Counted from the first letter of the stretch, positions 7,715 to 17,446 are shown. The stretch: 64,000 nucleotides of DNA from Archaeoglobaceae archaeon (GCA_027036775.1 JALWDS010000004.1:113102-177101), one strand, 5' to 3'. A program made the numbers and translations. Notes: generated by a model from the sequence alone, not told the origin.

Positions 7715-9376
7715 ATGTTTTTTGGAAAGAGAAAGAAGAAGGCCTTGGAGGTTGCTGAAGGTGACATAAGCCCCAAACTCGTTGAAGGTGTTGATTACTC
7801 TAAGATAATAGAGCCGGATGAGGGTGTTGAAGGTCTACTTAAAGAATCAAAACTGATAGCCAAGTTCGGTTCTCCAGACGAGCTTTTGGATTTTAAGATA
7901 CCTCACGGTTACGAGGAGATTGAAAGTTACTGGGTCAACAAACCCTTTGCGATGGTCAAGATACTTTACAACGATTACAGAAACGAATACCTATACTATT
8001 TAATCGAACCCAAGCTCGACAAGGGAGAAAAGATAGTTTTAGAGGAGATAAAGGAGATTATAAAGAAAAAGATACTCTACGGAAACGTCGACGGTGAAGA
8101 CAAATACGAGGTGATAGAGGAGGTCTTAAACGAAACCCTCGAGGAATACGATTTAAAGATAGGTAAGGCACTCTTTTCGAAGTTCTACTACTACATCGTC
8201 AGGGACTTTTTGGGTTTCTACAAGATAGACGGTATAATGAGGGACCCATACGTTGAGGACATCTCGTGTGACGGTTGGAACGTTCCGATATTCGTTTACC
8301 ACTGGAACTACGGTAACATTCAAACCAACGTGAAAATGGCGAGAGGTGAGCTCGACTCCTTCGTAATTAGACTCGCACAGAGAAGCGGAAAGCACATATC
8401 CGTCTCAAATCCTATAGTGGATGCGACGCTACCAGACGGTTCGAGAGTGCAATTGACCCTTGGAAAGGACGTTACCGCGAGGGGTAGCACCTTCACAATT
8501 AGAAAGTTCAAAGAGATACTTATAACCCCCGTTGACCTCGTGAGGTGGGGAACGTTTTCGGTTGAGGAGATGGCCTACTTTTGGTTGGCGGTCGAAAACG
8601 GTAAGAGCGTTCTGTTCGTTGGTGGAACCGCAAGCGGTAAGACGACTTCTCTGAACGCAGTGGCTCTTTTCATACCGTTAAATGCCAAAATTGTCACGAT
8701 TGAAGACACGAGGGAGTTGAAGCTGATACATCCGAACTGGATTCCATCCGTTACGAGGGACACCTTCACCGAAGACGAAAGGGGAAAGATCGAGATGTAT
8801 GATCTACTAAAAGCGGCCTTGAGGCAAAGACCGGAATACATACTGGTCGGTGAGGTTAGGGGTAAGGAGGCTCTAACCCTGTTCCAAGCCATGTCTACGG
8901 GACACACGACGATGTCCACGTTTCATGCTGATTCGGTAGATGCAGCCATACACAGACTTGAGTATCCTCCCCTAAGCGTTCCGAGGTCGATGATATCAGC
9001 CTTGGATATAGTGAGCGTTCAGGCTCAAACCTTCGTCGGAGGGAGGAGGGTCAGGAGGAATCTAAAGATTTCGGAGATCGTCGGCATAGATCCGGTGACG
9101 AAGAACATCAAAACCATGGACGTATTCAGTTGGGATCCTTCGGTCGATCAACACAGATTCCTCCTGCACGACCTCTGGTCTTCAAAGGTCATGAGAGAGA
9201 TAATGGAATTCAAAGCTTGGAGCAAAGAGGAGCTTGAAAGGGAGTTCGAACTGAGAAAGGTTATACTACAGAGTTTGGCTGAAAGGGGAATATCGCCGAA
9301 GGAGTTCGTGGATTTCATAAAAGCTTTTAACGCCAACAGAGAGAGGGCTTTGAAGGCTTATGAGATTAGCATATAG
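7715..9376 (+). CDS. type II/IV secretion (pilus assembly) ATPase, GspE/TadA-like
   Basis: 553 residues. An N-terminal domain of about 170 residues precedes a VirB11/GspE-type ATPase core: Asp-box region (DGSRVQLTL), Walker A GGTASGKTT near residues 303-311, Asp/Glu box, Walker B-like YILVGEVRG near 374-382, and the His box with STGHTTMSTFHAD. All catalytic motifs appear intact. It powers assembly of archaeal type IV pilus-like filaments on the cytoplasmic face of the membrane. The next gene, encoding the membrane platform, overlaps its 3' end by 17 nt, as expected for a co-translated pair. No archaellum-specific genes are nearby, so this is probably an adhesion pilus or secretion system, not the archaellum. 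Confidence 0.9.
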   Translation: MFFGKRKKKALEVAEGDISPKLVEGVDYSKIIEPDEGVEGLLKESKLIAKFGSPDELLDFKIPHGYEEIESYWVNKPFAMVKILYNDYRNEYLYYLIEPKLDKGEKIVLEEIKEIIKKKILYGNVDGEDKYEVIEEVLNETLEEYDLKIGKALFSKFYYYIVRDFLGFYKIDGIMRDPYVEDISCDGWNVPIFVYHWNYGNIQTNVKMARGELDSFVIRLAQRSGKHISVSNPIVDATLPDGSRVQLTLGKDVTARGSTFTIRKFKEILITPVDLVRWGTFSVEEMAYFWLAVENGKSVLFVGGTASGKTTSLNAVALFIPLNAKIVTIEDTRELKLIHPNWIPSVTRDTFTEDERGKIEMYDLLKAALRQRPEYILVGEVRGKEALTLFQAMSTGHTTMSTFHADSVDAAIHRLEYPPLSVPRSMISALDIVSVQAQTFVGGRRVRRNLKISEIVGIDPVTKNIKTMDVFSWDPSVDQHRFLLHDLWSSKVMREIMEFKAWSKEELEREFELRKVILQSLAERGISPKEFVDFIKAFNANRERALKAYEISI

Positions 9377-11273
9377 GCTGTTCGGAGAGTCTTTCAAAAA
9401 GAGAAAACACGAGTTCGCATACTTCGAGAAGATTTTGAAGTCCGCAAGGATTCCAAAATCCTACGACGTTTACTTGGCCGAAGCGAAGTTTTACAGTATT
9501 ATTCTGGGTGTGGTCGGTTTAACGCTTGGACTCTTCTTTTATTCCCTATTTCTCAACAAGATAGTATCGAAACTGACGAAAACTTATGCCGTAAAAAATC
9601 CGAGTTTGCCGATTTCGGTGCCAATATCGGTGAATTTACCCATACCCAACGCACCCGCGCTGAAGTTTACGATTTCGGACGTTCTCGCTCAAATAATTTT
9701 TGCGATATTCATGTTCTTCCTCTTCTACTACCTAACCTTCTCACTCTTCAAGCTTTACCCTTCAATGAAGGCGGACGACAGAAAGAGGGCGATCAACAGA
9801 ATGCTACCCTACGCGGTAAATTACATGTATGCTTTGAGCAAAGGCGGTGTCGGAATTATACAGATAGTTCAGGCACTTGCGAGACACAAAGACGTCTATG
9901 GAGAGGTTGCAAACGAATTCGCTTTCGTTGTGAACCTAATGGAGTATTTTGGATACGATTTCCATTCAGCTATGACAGAACTTTACGAAATAACACCGTC
10001 CGACACGATGAAGGAGTTCATAGCAGGCTTGATAACAACTATAGACAGCGGAGGAGATGTAACCGTTTACTTGGCTCACAAGTGCGAACAATACGTCGAA
10101 AAGAGCAAATCCGAACAAAAGAGCTTCATAGAAACCTTGGGGCTTTTGGCCGAAAGTTACGTGACCATAGCTGTAACCGCACCACTGTTTATAATAATAC
10201 TTCAAAGCATAATGCTCGTTATAGGTAGCGGTAACCTTAGGGACCTTTACGGCGTTACATACGTTCTGATACCAGCATCATCCGCATTCTTTGCATTTAT
10301 AGTTTATCTTCTGACTCCAAAAGAGTTTAAAGTCGCTGAGAGCGTCGAAAAGAAGAAAGAGGAAAAAACAGAGTTGCACGTCGAAGAGGGCAGAGAAATT
10401 TACGAGAGATTTAAGAAGGCTAAGGCGAGAAGGGAAAGTGTAGAAAAGCTAAAGTATCCTTTAAGAACACTCCGCGAAAATCCGACTTACGTCTTGGCAG
10501 TATCCATACCCGTATCTGCCCTCTACGTTTTCCTTCTATTAAGAACCTTTAGACCCGATTTCCTCATAATAACCGCCGTAATAATTGCCCTGTCACCTCT
10601 GGCTATCCTTCACGAGGCAAAGAAAAGGAGAGAGAGGATAATAAAGGATCAGATACCCGAAGTCTTAAAGGGGCTTGCGAGCGTTACGGCAACAGGTGCA
10701 ACTTTACAGCAAGCAGTTGACATAGTTGCTGAATCTGGCAGTGGATACCTATACGACGAGATAAAGAGAATGAAGAAGAGCGTTGAGTGGGGGGCGGATT
10801 TAATTGAGGCTTTTAGGGACGTTGCGAGGAACTTGAAAATTCCTTCTCTGACAAGGGTTGTAACCATTTTAACTGACGTTCTAACGATAGGAGGTGATAT
10901 AACCGAAACTCTTCACGTTTGCAGTAGAGATGCGGAGCTTGAAAGGAGTTTGGTCAGAGAGAGGAGGTTTAGCATGTTCATATACCTCGTAATAATATAC
11001 GTCTCCTTCTTCACCTTCGTTGGGATAATGGTCGTTCTGTTTACAAAGCTCTTCCCAAAGTTCTTCGAGATGTCAACGACGACTGTCAGCTTTATGAAGA
11101 CCAAGGTTGACAAAGATACGCTCGTATGGATACTAACTCAAGCCATGATACTTCAGGCCATATTTTCGGGCTTGGTTGCGGGTATAATGGGTGAAGAGGA
11201 TCCGAGTTCGGGAGCAAAACACACCATAGTTATGCTCGGAGTCGTTTTGGCAATCTTAATGTTTATTATATAA
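9360..11273 (+). CDS. pilus assembly membrane platform with two T2SF domains (TadB/TadC-like)
   Basis: 637 residues with two GspF/T2SF-type modules. The first covers about residues 145-300 (YAVNYMYALSKGGV ... flanked by membrane helices) and the second about 425-585 (IPEVLKGLASVTATGATLQQAV ...). Each module is followed by paired transmembrane helices, and a charged Lys/Glu-rich linker joins the halves (about 320-370). The two-module form is common in archaeal pilus platforms. It would sit in the membrane and couple the ATPase encoded just upstream (17-nt overlap) to pilin insertion. The stop overlaps the convergent rpo3 gene by 8 nt. Confidence 0.85.
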   Translation: MRLAYRLFGESFKKRKHEFAYFEKILKSARIPKSYDVYLAEAKFYSIILGVVGLTLGLFFYSLFLNKIVSKLTKTYAVKNPSLPISVPISVNLPIPNAPALKFTISDVLAQIIFAIFMFFLFYYLTFSLFKLYPSMKADDRKRAINRMLPYAVNYMYALSKGGVGIIQIVQALARHKDVYGEVANEFAFVVNLMEYFGYDFHSAMTELYEITPSDTMKEFIAGLITTIDSGGDVTVYLAHKCEQYVEKSKSEQKSFIETLGLLAESYVTIAVTAPLFIIILQSIMLVIGSGNLRDLYGVTYVLIPASSAFFAFIVYLLTPKEFKVAESVEKKKEEKTELHVEEGREIYERFKKAKARRESVEKLKYPLRTLRENPTYVLAVSIPVSALYVFLLLRTFRPDFLIITAVIIALSPLAILHEAKKRRERIIKDQIPEVLKGLASVTATGATLQQAVDIVAESGSGYLYDEIKRMKKSVEWGADLIEAFRDVARNLKIPSLTRVVTILTDVLTIGGDITETLHVCSRDAELERSLVRERRFSMFIYLVIIYVSFFTFVGIMVVLFTKLFPKFFEMSTTTVSFMKTKVDKDTLVWILTQAMILQAIFSGLVAGIMGEEDPSSGAKHTIVMLGVVLAILMFII

Positions 11274-12051
11274 TTTCTTTTAATATTTTATTCATCTCCT
11301 CAGCTTTCTCCTTTAAAATCTCCAAAGCCTTCTTCATTACGGTCCTAACTGGTAAAGCCCCAGTCCCCTCAACAACGAAGAGGTAGTTTTCTGTTTCCTC
11401 AATTCTTATCGCGTTTTCTTCGCAAACCTTTACGCATTCCATGCACATCGAACAATCCAAAACGTTTGAAACCTTTAACTTACCGTCCAACTTCAAAACA
11501 CCTCTTGGGCAGGCCTTTACGCACTCACCGCAGTTTTTGCAGTTCTCGTTGACGACGATGTTCGGAACAATCTTGTAGTAACAGGCCGAAACAGGTTGAT
11601 ACTTCGCGTGCTCCCTTCCAGTCCCCAACCTCGCAACGGCCTCTATCATCAACTGCTGGCCCTCGTAGAGTTCGACTATGGGTATGCTGTCGTAAACCGG
11701 TTTAACTTCGGGGTCTTCGGAGATCAGATCCCCAGAGTATACGACCTTTGGCCCTTCAACGTTCAACCTAAACGAAATCTGGCAGTTTGGGCAACCTTCA
11801 CCGTTACAAACGCACCTCTCTGGCATGTTGAACCTCTCGAGATCGGTTTTTATGGGTATGAGACCTATCCTGTGTGCTATTATTTCGTCGTAAAGGTAGG
11901 ATGTGTTCATGTAAAAAACAACGTAATCCACGGCCATGGTGGGGACTAAGCTCTTCATAGCCCTTCTAAAGGAGTTTGCAAAGGCGATGGGTGCATCTCT
12001 GAGTATGAACCTCACCTTCAGGTCGTTCTCCTCAAGTATCTCCACCTTCAT
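11266..12051 (-). CDS. rpo3: RNA polymerase subunit Rpo3 (RpoD) with two ferredoxin motifs
   Basis: 261 residues, the archaeal alpha-like subunit that dimerises with Rpo11 to start polymerase assembly. The alpha-N fold is visible at the start (ANSFRRAMKSLVPTMAVD). A ferredoxin-like insertion carries two full sets of Cys: C171, C174, C177, C181 and C200, C203, C206, C210, each able to hold a [4Fe-4S] cluster. A further set, CVCNGEGCPNC (C80, C82, C87, C90), could bind zinc or another metal. It is the last gene of the S13-S4-S11-Rpo3 operon, a conserved archaeal arrangement. Confidence 0.97.
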   Translation of the reverse strand: MKVEILEENDLKVRFILRDAPIAFANSFRRAMKSLVPTMAVDYVVFYMNTSYLYDEIIAHRIGLIPIKTDLERFNMPERCVCNGEGCPNCQISFRLNVEGPKVVYSGDLISEDPEVKPVYDSIPIVELYEGQQLMIEAVARLGTGREHAKYQPVSACYYKIVPNIVVNENCKNCGECVKACPRGVLKLDGKLKVSNVLDCSMCMECVKVCEENAIRIEETENYLFVVEGTGALPVRTVMKKALEILKEKAEEMNKILKEII

Positions 12052-12064
12052 GTTTCACCAAAAA

Positions 12065-12457
12065 TCAAACTCTTCTACCTCTCTTCCCACCGGGTGGTCT
12101 CGTTCCGTCGTGCGGGATCGGTGTGACGTCCTCAATTCTGCCTATCTTGAGTCCGGCTCTCGCCAGAGCTCTTATCGCAGCTTGAGCTCCCGGACCGGGG
12201 GTTATGTGCTTGTTACCTCCCGGTGCCCTCACCTTTATGTGAACACCCTCAATCCCCTTCTCCTTGGCTATTTCAGCAGCCCTTAACGCTGCCTGCATCG
12301 CCGTGTAGGGATTACCTTCATCTCTGTCCGCCTTAACTATCATTCCACCGCTGACCCTTGCAATCGTTTCGCTTCCAGTTATGTCCGTAATCGTGATGAT
12401 CGTGTTGTTGTAACTGCTGAATATGTGGGCTATACCCCACCTACCCTTCTTAGCCAT
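12065..12457 (-). CDS. rps11: 30S ribosomal protein S11 (uS11)
   Basis: 130 residues of normal archaeal length. It shows the uS11 signature: [19 protein letters not shown] at the start, an RAPGGN loop and the C-terminal [15 protein letters not shown] tail that binds 16S rRNA on the platform. Third gene of the S13-S4-S11-Rpo3 operon; a few bases separate it from rps4. Confidence 0.98.
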   Translation of the reverse strand: MAKKGRWGIAHIFSSYNNTIITITDITGSETIARVSGGMIVKADRDEGNPYTAMQAALRAAEIAKEKGIEGVHIKVRAPGGNKHITPGPGAQAAIRALARAGLKIGRIEDVTPIPHDGTRPPGGKRGRRV

Positions 12458-12462
12458 TTAGA

Positions 12463-12969
12463 TCACCTCGCAAAGGGGGAATTTGGATAGAATCCAATCT
12501 TGGTTTCCTCATCCCTTTCAACTATGTAGCTTGGAGACGTAACCCTCCTACCGTCTACAGCTATGTGACCGTGGGTTATGAGCTGTCTCGCCTGCTTTAT
12601 TGTCCTTGCCAAACCCTGCCTGTAAACTATCGTCTGCAACCTCCTCTCAAGGAAGTCTTCAACGGTCAGGTTTAGGATGTCGTCCAGAGTTGCTTTCTCT
12701 TCGAGAACACCCATCCTTATCAACCTGTTTATCACAGCGTTGGCCTTCGCCCTCGCAATCTCACCCTCCTTACCCGGTAGGTTCACCTTGCTGAGCAAAT
12801 CCCTCGCCACCCTCCTATACTTCCTAAGTATGTTTTCAAACCTCCAAAGCTCCCTCTTGTTCCTCAAACCGTATTTGATCAGAAGCTGAGCTTCCCTCTC
12901 AAGCCTAACCTTATCCCAAGGCTTTCTCGGAGTTACGTATTTCTTCCTATGCCTCTTGGGATCGCCCAT
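12463..12969 (-). CDS. rps4: 30S ribosomal protein S4 (uS4)
   Basis: 168 residues. The archaeal uS4 start ([19 protein letters not shown]) is followed by a central S4 RNA-binding domain ([38 protein letters not shown]). It is a primary 16S rRNA binder. Second gene of its operon, with a GGTGAT-type ribosome-binding site just before the ATG. Confidence 0.98.
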   Translation of the reverse strand: MGDPKRHRKKYVTPRKPWDKVRLEREAQLLIKYGLRNKRELWRFENILRKYRRVARDLLSKVNLPGKEGEIARAKANAVINRLIRMGVLEEKATLDDILNLTVEDFLERRLQTIVYRQGLARTIKQARQLITHGHIAVDGRRVTSPSYIVERDEETKIGFYPNSPFAR

Positions 12970-12978
12970 AAGATCACC

Positions 12979-13419
12979 TCACTTCTTCCTCCTAACGACA
13001 CCAACCGTCATACCCTTCCTACCCGTCGATCTCGTCCTTTGACCCCTAACCTTGTAACCCTTCGCATGTCTAACCCCCCTGTAGCACTTTATCCTTATCA
13101 ACCTTTCAATGTCGAGCATCTTAGCGAAATCGACGTCCTTTGAAAGGAGATGCAAATCCTTTCCAGAGTAGGGGTCCTTCCTTCTGTTGAACATCCAAGG
13201 GGGTATGTGTTGCTCCAACTCCTCCTCCACGAACTTCTTGAGCCTGTTTATTGTTTCGTCGTCAAGCTCTCCCAACTTGGCTCTCGGATTCAATCCCAAA
13301 GCGTTAGTTATCGCCCTCGCCATCCTCAAGCTTATACCCTTAATTCCCATGAGAGCTACCATTACGGGTTTGCTTCCGTCCAAATCCGTGTCCGCAATTC
13401 TGACGATGTGCTTGAACAT
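12979..13419 (-). CDS. rps13: 30S ribosomal protein S13 (uS13)
   Basis: 146 residues, normal for archaea. The helix-two-turn-helix start (IVRIADTDLDGSKPV, GIKGISLRMARAI) and the basic C-terminal tail (RGVRHAKGYKVRGQRTRSTGR) are diagnostic. First gene of the S13-S4-S11-Rpo3 operon. A TATA-like gttttaaatac on the minus strand (about 13440-13450) precedes it, in the 74-bp gap shared with the divergent tldD gene. Confidence 0.98.
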   Translation of the reverse strand: MFKHIVRIADTDLDGSKPVMVALMGIKGISLRMARAITNALGLNPRAKLGELDDETINRLKKFVEEELEQHIPPWMFNRRKDPYSGKDLHLLSKDVDFAKMLDIERLIRIKCYRGVRHAKGYKVRGQRTRSTGRKGMTVGVVRRKK

Positions 13420-13493
13420 CTTATGCGAGATTGCTCGACTGTATTTAAAACTTCTGACCGCAACCGTTTAAACTTCGAAGTAGTTCTGGCACT

Positions 13494-14771
13494 ATGTTCT
13501 ACGACGTTAGAAGTCTGAAGAGCTACAGCTTTAAAATTTCCGTTGAGAACGGGAAGGTTGAGAAGGTCAAGTTGGACATTTCGAGTGGAAAGGCATACAG
13601 AGTCTTGAAGAACGGATTTTGGGGCTACTTCGTCGGCGATGTTGATGAGAGGGAGGGAGTTAGGCTTGCGGAGAAGAACGTGATAGGTGAGGGAGATTCG
13701 GAAGTTCTTGAGATTGATTCGAGGGGTAAGTTCACCTTAAAGCCTAAGGAGGACTTCAGAGACATCTCGATCGAGGAGAAGGTGGACTTTTTGAGGGATG
13801 TGGAGAGGGAGTTGGTGGATGAAAAGGTCGTAAGCACGAGCTTGACATACTTCGAAAACGTTAGAACTATGAGCTATCGAGATTCGAACGGGAACGAAGT
13901 TTACTACGAAGTTCCGCGCGTGGGATTGATAATTTCAGCTGTTGCCAAGGATAGAACACTGCAGTTCTTCTCGAAGAGGATAATGAAGGTTGGGGGATTC
14001 GAAGTTTTGAAAAACGCTCACGAGGTTGCCGAGGAAGTGAAAAGCGTCGTTTTGAAGCTTGTAAACGCTAAAACACCCCCTTCAGGTGTCATGAACGTGA
14101 TTGCGGATCAGCACTTGGCTGGAGTTTTCGTTCACGAAGCCTTCGGACATGCGGTTGAGGCTGATCACGTTCTGCAGGGTGCGAGCGTTCTGTCGGATAA
14201 GATTGGGAAGAGGGTTGCAAGCGAATGCGTAACGATATGCGACGACCCGACCTTAATGGAGTTCGGGTTCTATCCCTTCGACGACGAGGGGGTTGAATCG
14301 GAAAGGAGGGTTGTAGTTGAGAACGGTATATTGAAGGACTTCCTTCATTCGAGGGAAACCGCTTCGAAGTTCGATTCAAAGCCCGGAAACGCGAGGGCAG
14401 AGGGTTTGAAGTTTCCGATCGTCAGGATGAGCAACACATACCTCGAATCTGGAGATTACAGCTTTGAAGAGCTTTTGGAGGTTGCCAAGGATGGAGTCTA
14501 TTTAATAGGATCGAGGGGAGGTGAGACGAATCCGGCAACGGGCTACTTTCAGTTCAACGCTCAATACGGCTACATCGTAAAGAACGGGGAGATAGGGGAG
14601 ATGATTAGAGACGTCTCTCTTAGCGGTAACACCCTTGAGATACTGAGGGACGTTAAAATCGGGAGAGAGTTGAAGTTCGATCCCGGATTCTGCGGTAAGA
14701 ACGATCAGCTCGTTCCAGTTTCGGACGGATCTCCGCCGATACTGATCAGAGCTTTGGTTGGAGGTCAGTGA
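13494..14771 (+). CDS. tldD: TldD-family metalloprotease
   Basis: 425 residues. The TldD/PmbA family zinc motif HExxxH is present as HEAFGHAVEAD (nt 14134-14166, about residues 215-225), followed by the conserved Gly-rich C-terminal part (SRGGETNPATGYFQFNAQYG). TldD normally forms a heterodimer with TldE (PmbA), which lacks the His/Glu motif and degrades unfolded peptides. No tldE gene lies next to it here, so the partner must be elsewhere. A TATA element (gtttaaac near 13468) stands about 25 nt from the start, so the message is probably leaderless. Confidence 0.9.
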   Translation: MFYDVRSLKSYSFKISVENGKVEKVKLDISSGKAYRVLKNGFWGYFVGDVDEREGVRLAEKNVIGEGDSEVLEIDSRGKFTLKPKEDFRDISIEEKVDFLRDVERELVDEKVVSTSLTYFENVRTMSYRDSNGNEVYYEVPRVGLIISAVAKDRTLQFFSKRIMKVGGFEVLKNAHEVAEEVKSVVLKLVNAKTPPSGVMNVIADQHLAGVFVHEAFGHAVEADHVLQGASVLSDKIGKRVASECVTICDDPTLMEFGFYPFDDEGVESERRVVVENGILKDFLHSRETASKFDSKPGNARAEGLKFPIVRMSNTYLESGDYSFEELLEVAKDGVYLIGSRGGETNPATGYFQFNAQYGYIVKNGEIGEMIRDVSLSGNTLEILRDVKIGRELKFDPGFCGKNDQLVPVSDGSPPILIRALVGGQ

Positions 14772-14844
14772 TGGGACTATTCATCACGAATCAGTTACGG
14801 CCACATTCATCATCCCTTTTAAAGTTTCCGACAGGGATAATAAA

Positions 14845-15888
14845 TCATTCTATCCTGTTGTCGTCCAGTATTGACATCAGTTCCGTCAGATCGAATTCGC
14901 ATATTCCAACCGCGAAATCCGCACAACCGTATGAGACTATCAAATTGTCGTCAACGATCGACGCACCGCAAGGAAACACAACGAAGGGTCTATCTCCATA
15001 AATCTCGTAAACCTCTCTCGGTTCCATTATGTAGTGGGGAGTTACCGCTGTTATCTCCAAATCCTTGTTCATCGTAAGTGCAAAGACCTTGTAAGCTTTT
15101 GACTCCCTCTCAAGCCCGTGCAAGAGAAATAGATACTCTCCATCAACCTCAACCGGAGGGGTTCCCCATCCAATCTTCTCCTCAAAACTCGCCTCAGTCA
15201 TAACGACTGTCGTGTTCTCAATCATGCTCTCCCCGAAATCTTCATCGAACAACTCTACATCGCTTATGGCCAAGTAGAATCTCTCCTCCCTCGTGTGCGG
15301 TCTATGGAATAGCTTTAAACCCTTCTTTGTCTTTAACAGGAAGGCGTCTTTGTCGCTAACTATCGCGTTTCTCAAGGGGTAGGGGAATCTGTGTATCGTA
15401 ACCTTCTTCCAAGTGTGTTTGTCCTTAACTGCGGTTATGGGTAGCGTTCTCTCGACCCTAACGTGCGGATCGAAATAGGCTACGGTTCTACCGCAGTAGG
15501 TTATGTAGAGTTGGTCGTCTATGACAAAAGCCCTCGGGTCTTCAACGCCCCAAATGTCGAATCTGTTGCTCGGATACAAAATGAGATTTGCGGAGTAGTG
15601 GTTAGTCGAGTCGAGATATATGTCCTCCAAGCACATCCTTATCTCCGCAATTGCACTCGCGTAAACGTAGTAGCCTACGACGATCCTCGGATACAAGAAG
15701 ACCTCGCACTCGTCACCTATATACATGGCCGGATTGAAGGCCGTAACGGGGGAAACGGGAAACCTCCTTAGATGTATCCTATCCGCGGTTATGACCGTTA
15801 ACCTTTTGGCGATATCTATCGTGTAGTTTTCTCTCATTTCTGAAACTATACCGACGTTTTCATCGAACACAAACATATCCTCTCGCAT
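14845..15888 (-). CDS. GH130-like glycoside phosphorylase or glycosidase
   Basis: 347 residues with a five-bladed beta-propeller look. The GH130 family marks are seen: NPAMYIGDE, then WGVEDPRAFVIDDQLYITYCG (the Glu-Asp-Pro-Arg box that carries a substrate contact), and LFHRPHTRE. Family members phosphorolyse or hydrolyse beta-mannosides. The gene is divergent from a bifunctional mannose-1-phosphate guanylyltransferase/mannose-6-phosphate isomerase, which supports a mannose-linked role such as turnover of a mannoside solute or glycan. The substrate cannot be read from sequence. Confidence 0.75.
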   Translation of the reverse strand: MREDMFVFDENVGIVSEMRENYTIDIAKRLTVITADRIHLRRFPVSPVTAFNPAMYIGDECEVFLYPRIVVGYYVYASAIAEIRMCLEDIYLDSTNHYSANLILYPSNRFDIWGVEDPRAFVIDDQLYITYCGRTVAYFDPHVRVERTLPITAVKDKHTWKKVTIHRFPYPLRNAIVSDKDAFLLKTKKGLKLFHRPHTREERFYLAISDVELFDEDFGESMIENTTVVMTEASFEEKIGWGTPPVEVDGEYLFLLHGLERESKAYKVFALTMNKDLEITAVTPHYIMEPREVYEIYGDRPFVVFPCGASIVDDNLIVSYGCADFAVGICEFDLTELMSILDDNRIE

Positions 15889-15959
15889 TTTGAATGTAAT
15901 AAAAGGATGTCGCTTGATTGCGGGAAAAGTTTTTATCTTTCCTTGACATAAACTAACAT

Positions 15960-17294
15960 ATGATTGCGTTGATTCTGGCTGGAGGCGTGGGTGAGAGGTT
16001 GTTCCCCCTCAGCAGGGCTAAGTATCCGAAACAGTTCTTGAGGTTTAACGGTGAAAGCCTGTTTCAAATGACCGTTAGAAGAGGTTTGATGATTTCCGAT
16101 CAAATTTACGTCGTAACAAACGTTGATCAGGCTTTCATGATAGAAAAGGAGCTTGAAGAGATTGGAGTTGAAGCAAAGGTTTTAAAGGAACCAATGCCCA
16201 AAAACACGCTCCCTGCCATTTACATGGGAATCAAAGAGATAGTCAAGGATTTCGGAAGGTCTAAAGTTGCTGTTTTACCTTCCGATCACATCATAGAGGC
16301 TAACGAGAAGTTCGTTGACGCTTTTAAGAGTGCCGAAAGGTTATCCGACAGGTATCTGGTCACCTTCGGTATAAGGCCAACGAAACCCCACACGGGTTAC
16401 GGCTACATAAAACCCGGCGAAGAGTTGGAGAAAGGTTTCGTTGTCGAGAGGTTTGTCGAAAAGCCGGACTACGAAAGGGCTAAGGAATACGTTGAGAGGG
16501 GGTTTCTCTGGAACAGCGGAATGTTCGTTTTCGATACCGACCTATTTTTGGAGGAGTGTAAGAAATTTGCAATGGACGTCATCGAAAAGGTTGACGACGG
16601 AAGATACGAGGAGATAGAACCCATATCGGTTGACAAGGGCATACTTGAGAGGTCCGACAGGGTTGCGGTAGTTCCTTTAGACGTATTTTGGAGTGACGTC
16701 GGCAGTTTCGATGCGGTTTACGAGATAATGGAAAAGGACAAGGACAACAATGCGGTTAAGGGAGAGTTTTTGGGTGTAAACGCAAGAAACAACCTCGTTA
16801 TAGGTGAGGGTTTGGTCAGTGCGATAGACGTCGAAAACCTGGTCATAGTCAACACCAAGGACGTTACCCTCGTTTGTCCGAGAGAATCTTCTCAAAAGGT
16901 TAGGGAGGTCGTTAAGGCTTTGAAGGAAAGGGGTGACGAGAGAGCGGAACATCACGTCACGGTTTACAGACCCTGGGGTTCGTTCACGGTTTTGGAGGAA
17001 GGTAAGGGTTGGAAGGTGAAGAGGTTGACCGTCCTACCAAAGAAGAGGCTGAGCCTGCAGATGCACTACCACAGATGCGAGTTCTGGGTTGTTGTTAGGG
17101 GAACCGCAAAGGTTACCGTTGGTGATAGGGAGCTTCTTTTGACCAAGGGAGAAAGCACGTTCATACCCGTTGGAGAAAAACACAGGCTTGAAAATCCCGG
17201 AAACATTACCCTCGAAATTATAGAAGTTCAGATAGGCGACTATTTGGGTGAAGACGACATAGTAAGGTTTGCGGACGATTTCGGAAGAGCTTAA
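15960..17294 (+). CDS. manC: bifunctional mannose-1-phosphate guanylyltransferase / mannose-6-phosphate isomerase
   Basis: 444 residues. The N-terminal nucleotidyltransferase has the signature ILAGGVGERLFPLSRAKYPKQF and the sugar-binding FVEKPD. The C-terminal cupin domain has the type II phosphomannose isomerase residues (LQMHYHRCEFWVVVRGTAKV, FIPVGEKHRLENPG). Together they convert fructose-6-P to mannose-6-P and mannose-1-P + GTP to GDP-mannose for glycans. A TATA-like gtttttat box at about 15930 lies 25-30 nt from the ATG. The stop overlaps the discriminator base of the convergent tRNA-Thr. Confidence 0.93.
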   Translation: MIALILAGGVGERLFPLSRAKYPKQFLRFNGESLFQMTVRRGLMISDQIYVVTNVDQAFMIEKELEEIGVEAKVLKEPMPKNTLPAIYMGIKEIVKDFGRSKVAVLPSDHIIEANEKFVDAFKSAERLSDRYLVTFGIRPTKPHTGYGYIKPGEELEKGFVVERFVEKPDYERAKEYVERGFLWNSGMFVFDTDLFLEECKKFAMDVIEKVDDGRYEEIEPISVDKGILERSDRVAVVPLDVFWSDVGSFDAVYEIMEKDKDNNAVKGEFLGVNARNNLVIGEGLVSAIDVENLVIVNTKDVTLVCPRESSQKVREVVKALKERGDERAEHHVTVYRPWGSFTVLEEGKGWKVKRLTVLPKKRLSLQMHYHRCEFWVVVRGTAKVTVGDRELLLTKGESTFIPVGEKHRLENPGNITLEIIEVQIGDYLGEDDIVRFADDFGRA

Positions 17295-17367
17295 GCCGCC
17301 GCCGGGATTTGAACCCGGGACCTGGTGATTACAAGTCACCCGCTCTACCAGGCTAAGCCACGGCGGC
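17294..17367 (-). tRNA. tRNA-Thr (anticodon TGT)
   Basis: 74 nt with a 7-bp acceptor stem (GCCGCCG/CGGCGGC), a CTTGTAA anticodon loop in a GGTGA/TCACC stem, and a TTCAAAT T-loop. CCA is not encoded. The gene and 41 bp of its upstream region are nearly identical to the tRNA-Thr(CGT) at 32414-32487 on the other strand. Confidence 0.97.
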
Positions 17368-17408
17368 CCAAAGCCCTTAACTCAACACGCTTAATAAGAT
17401 TTTTGCAA
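17294..17408 (-). repeat. 115-bp inverted duplication, copy 1 (tRNA-Thr plus promoter)
   Basis: Aligns without gaps with 32373-32487 on the plus strand. Four substitutions are seen: two in the promoter region and two in the anticodon loop (positions 32 and 34). Confidence 0.95.
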
Positions 17409-17446
17409 GCATCAAATGATATATAGTGGTGTGCAGACATACACCG

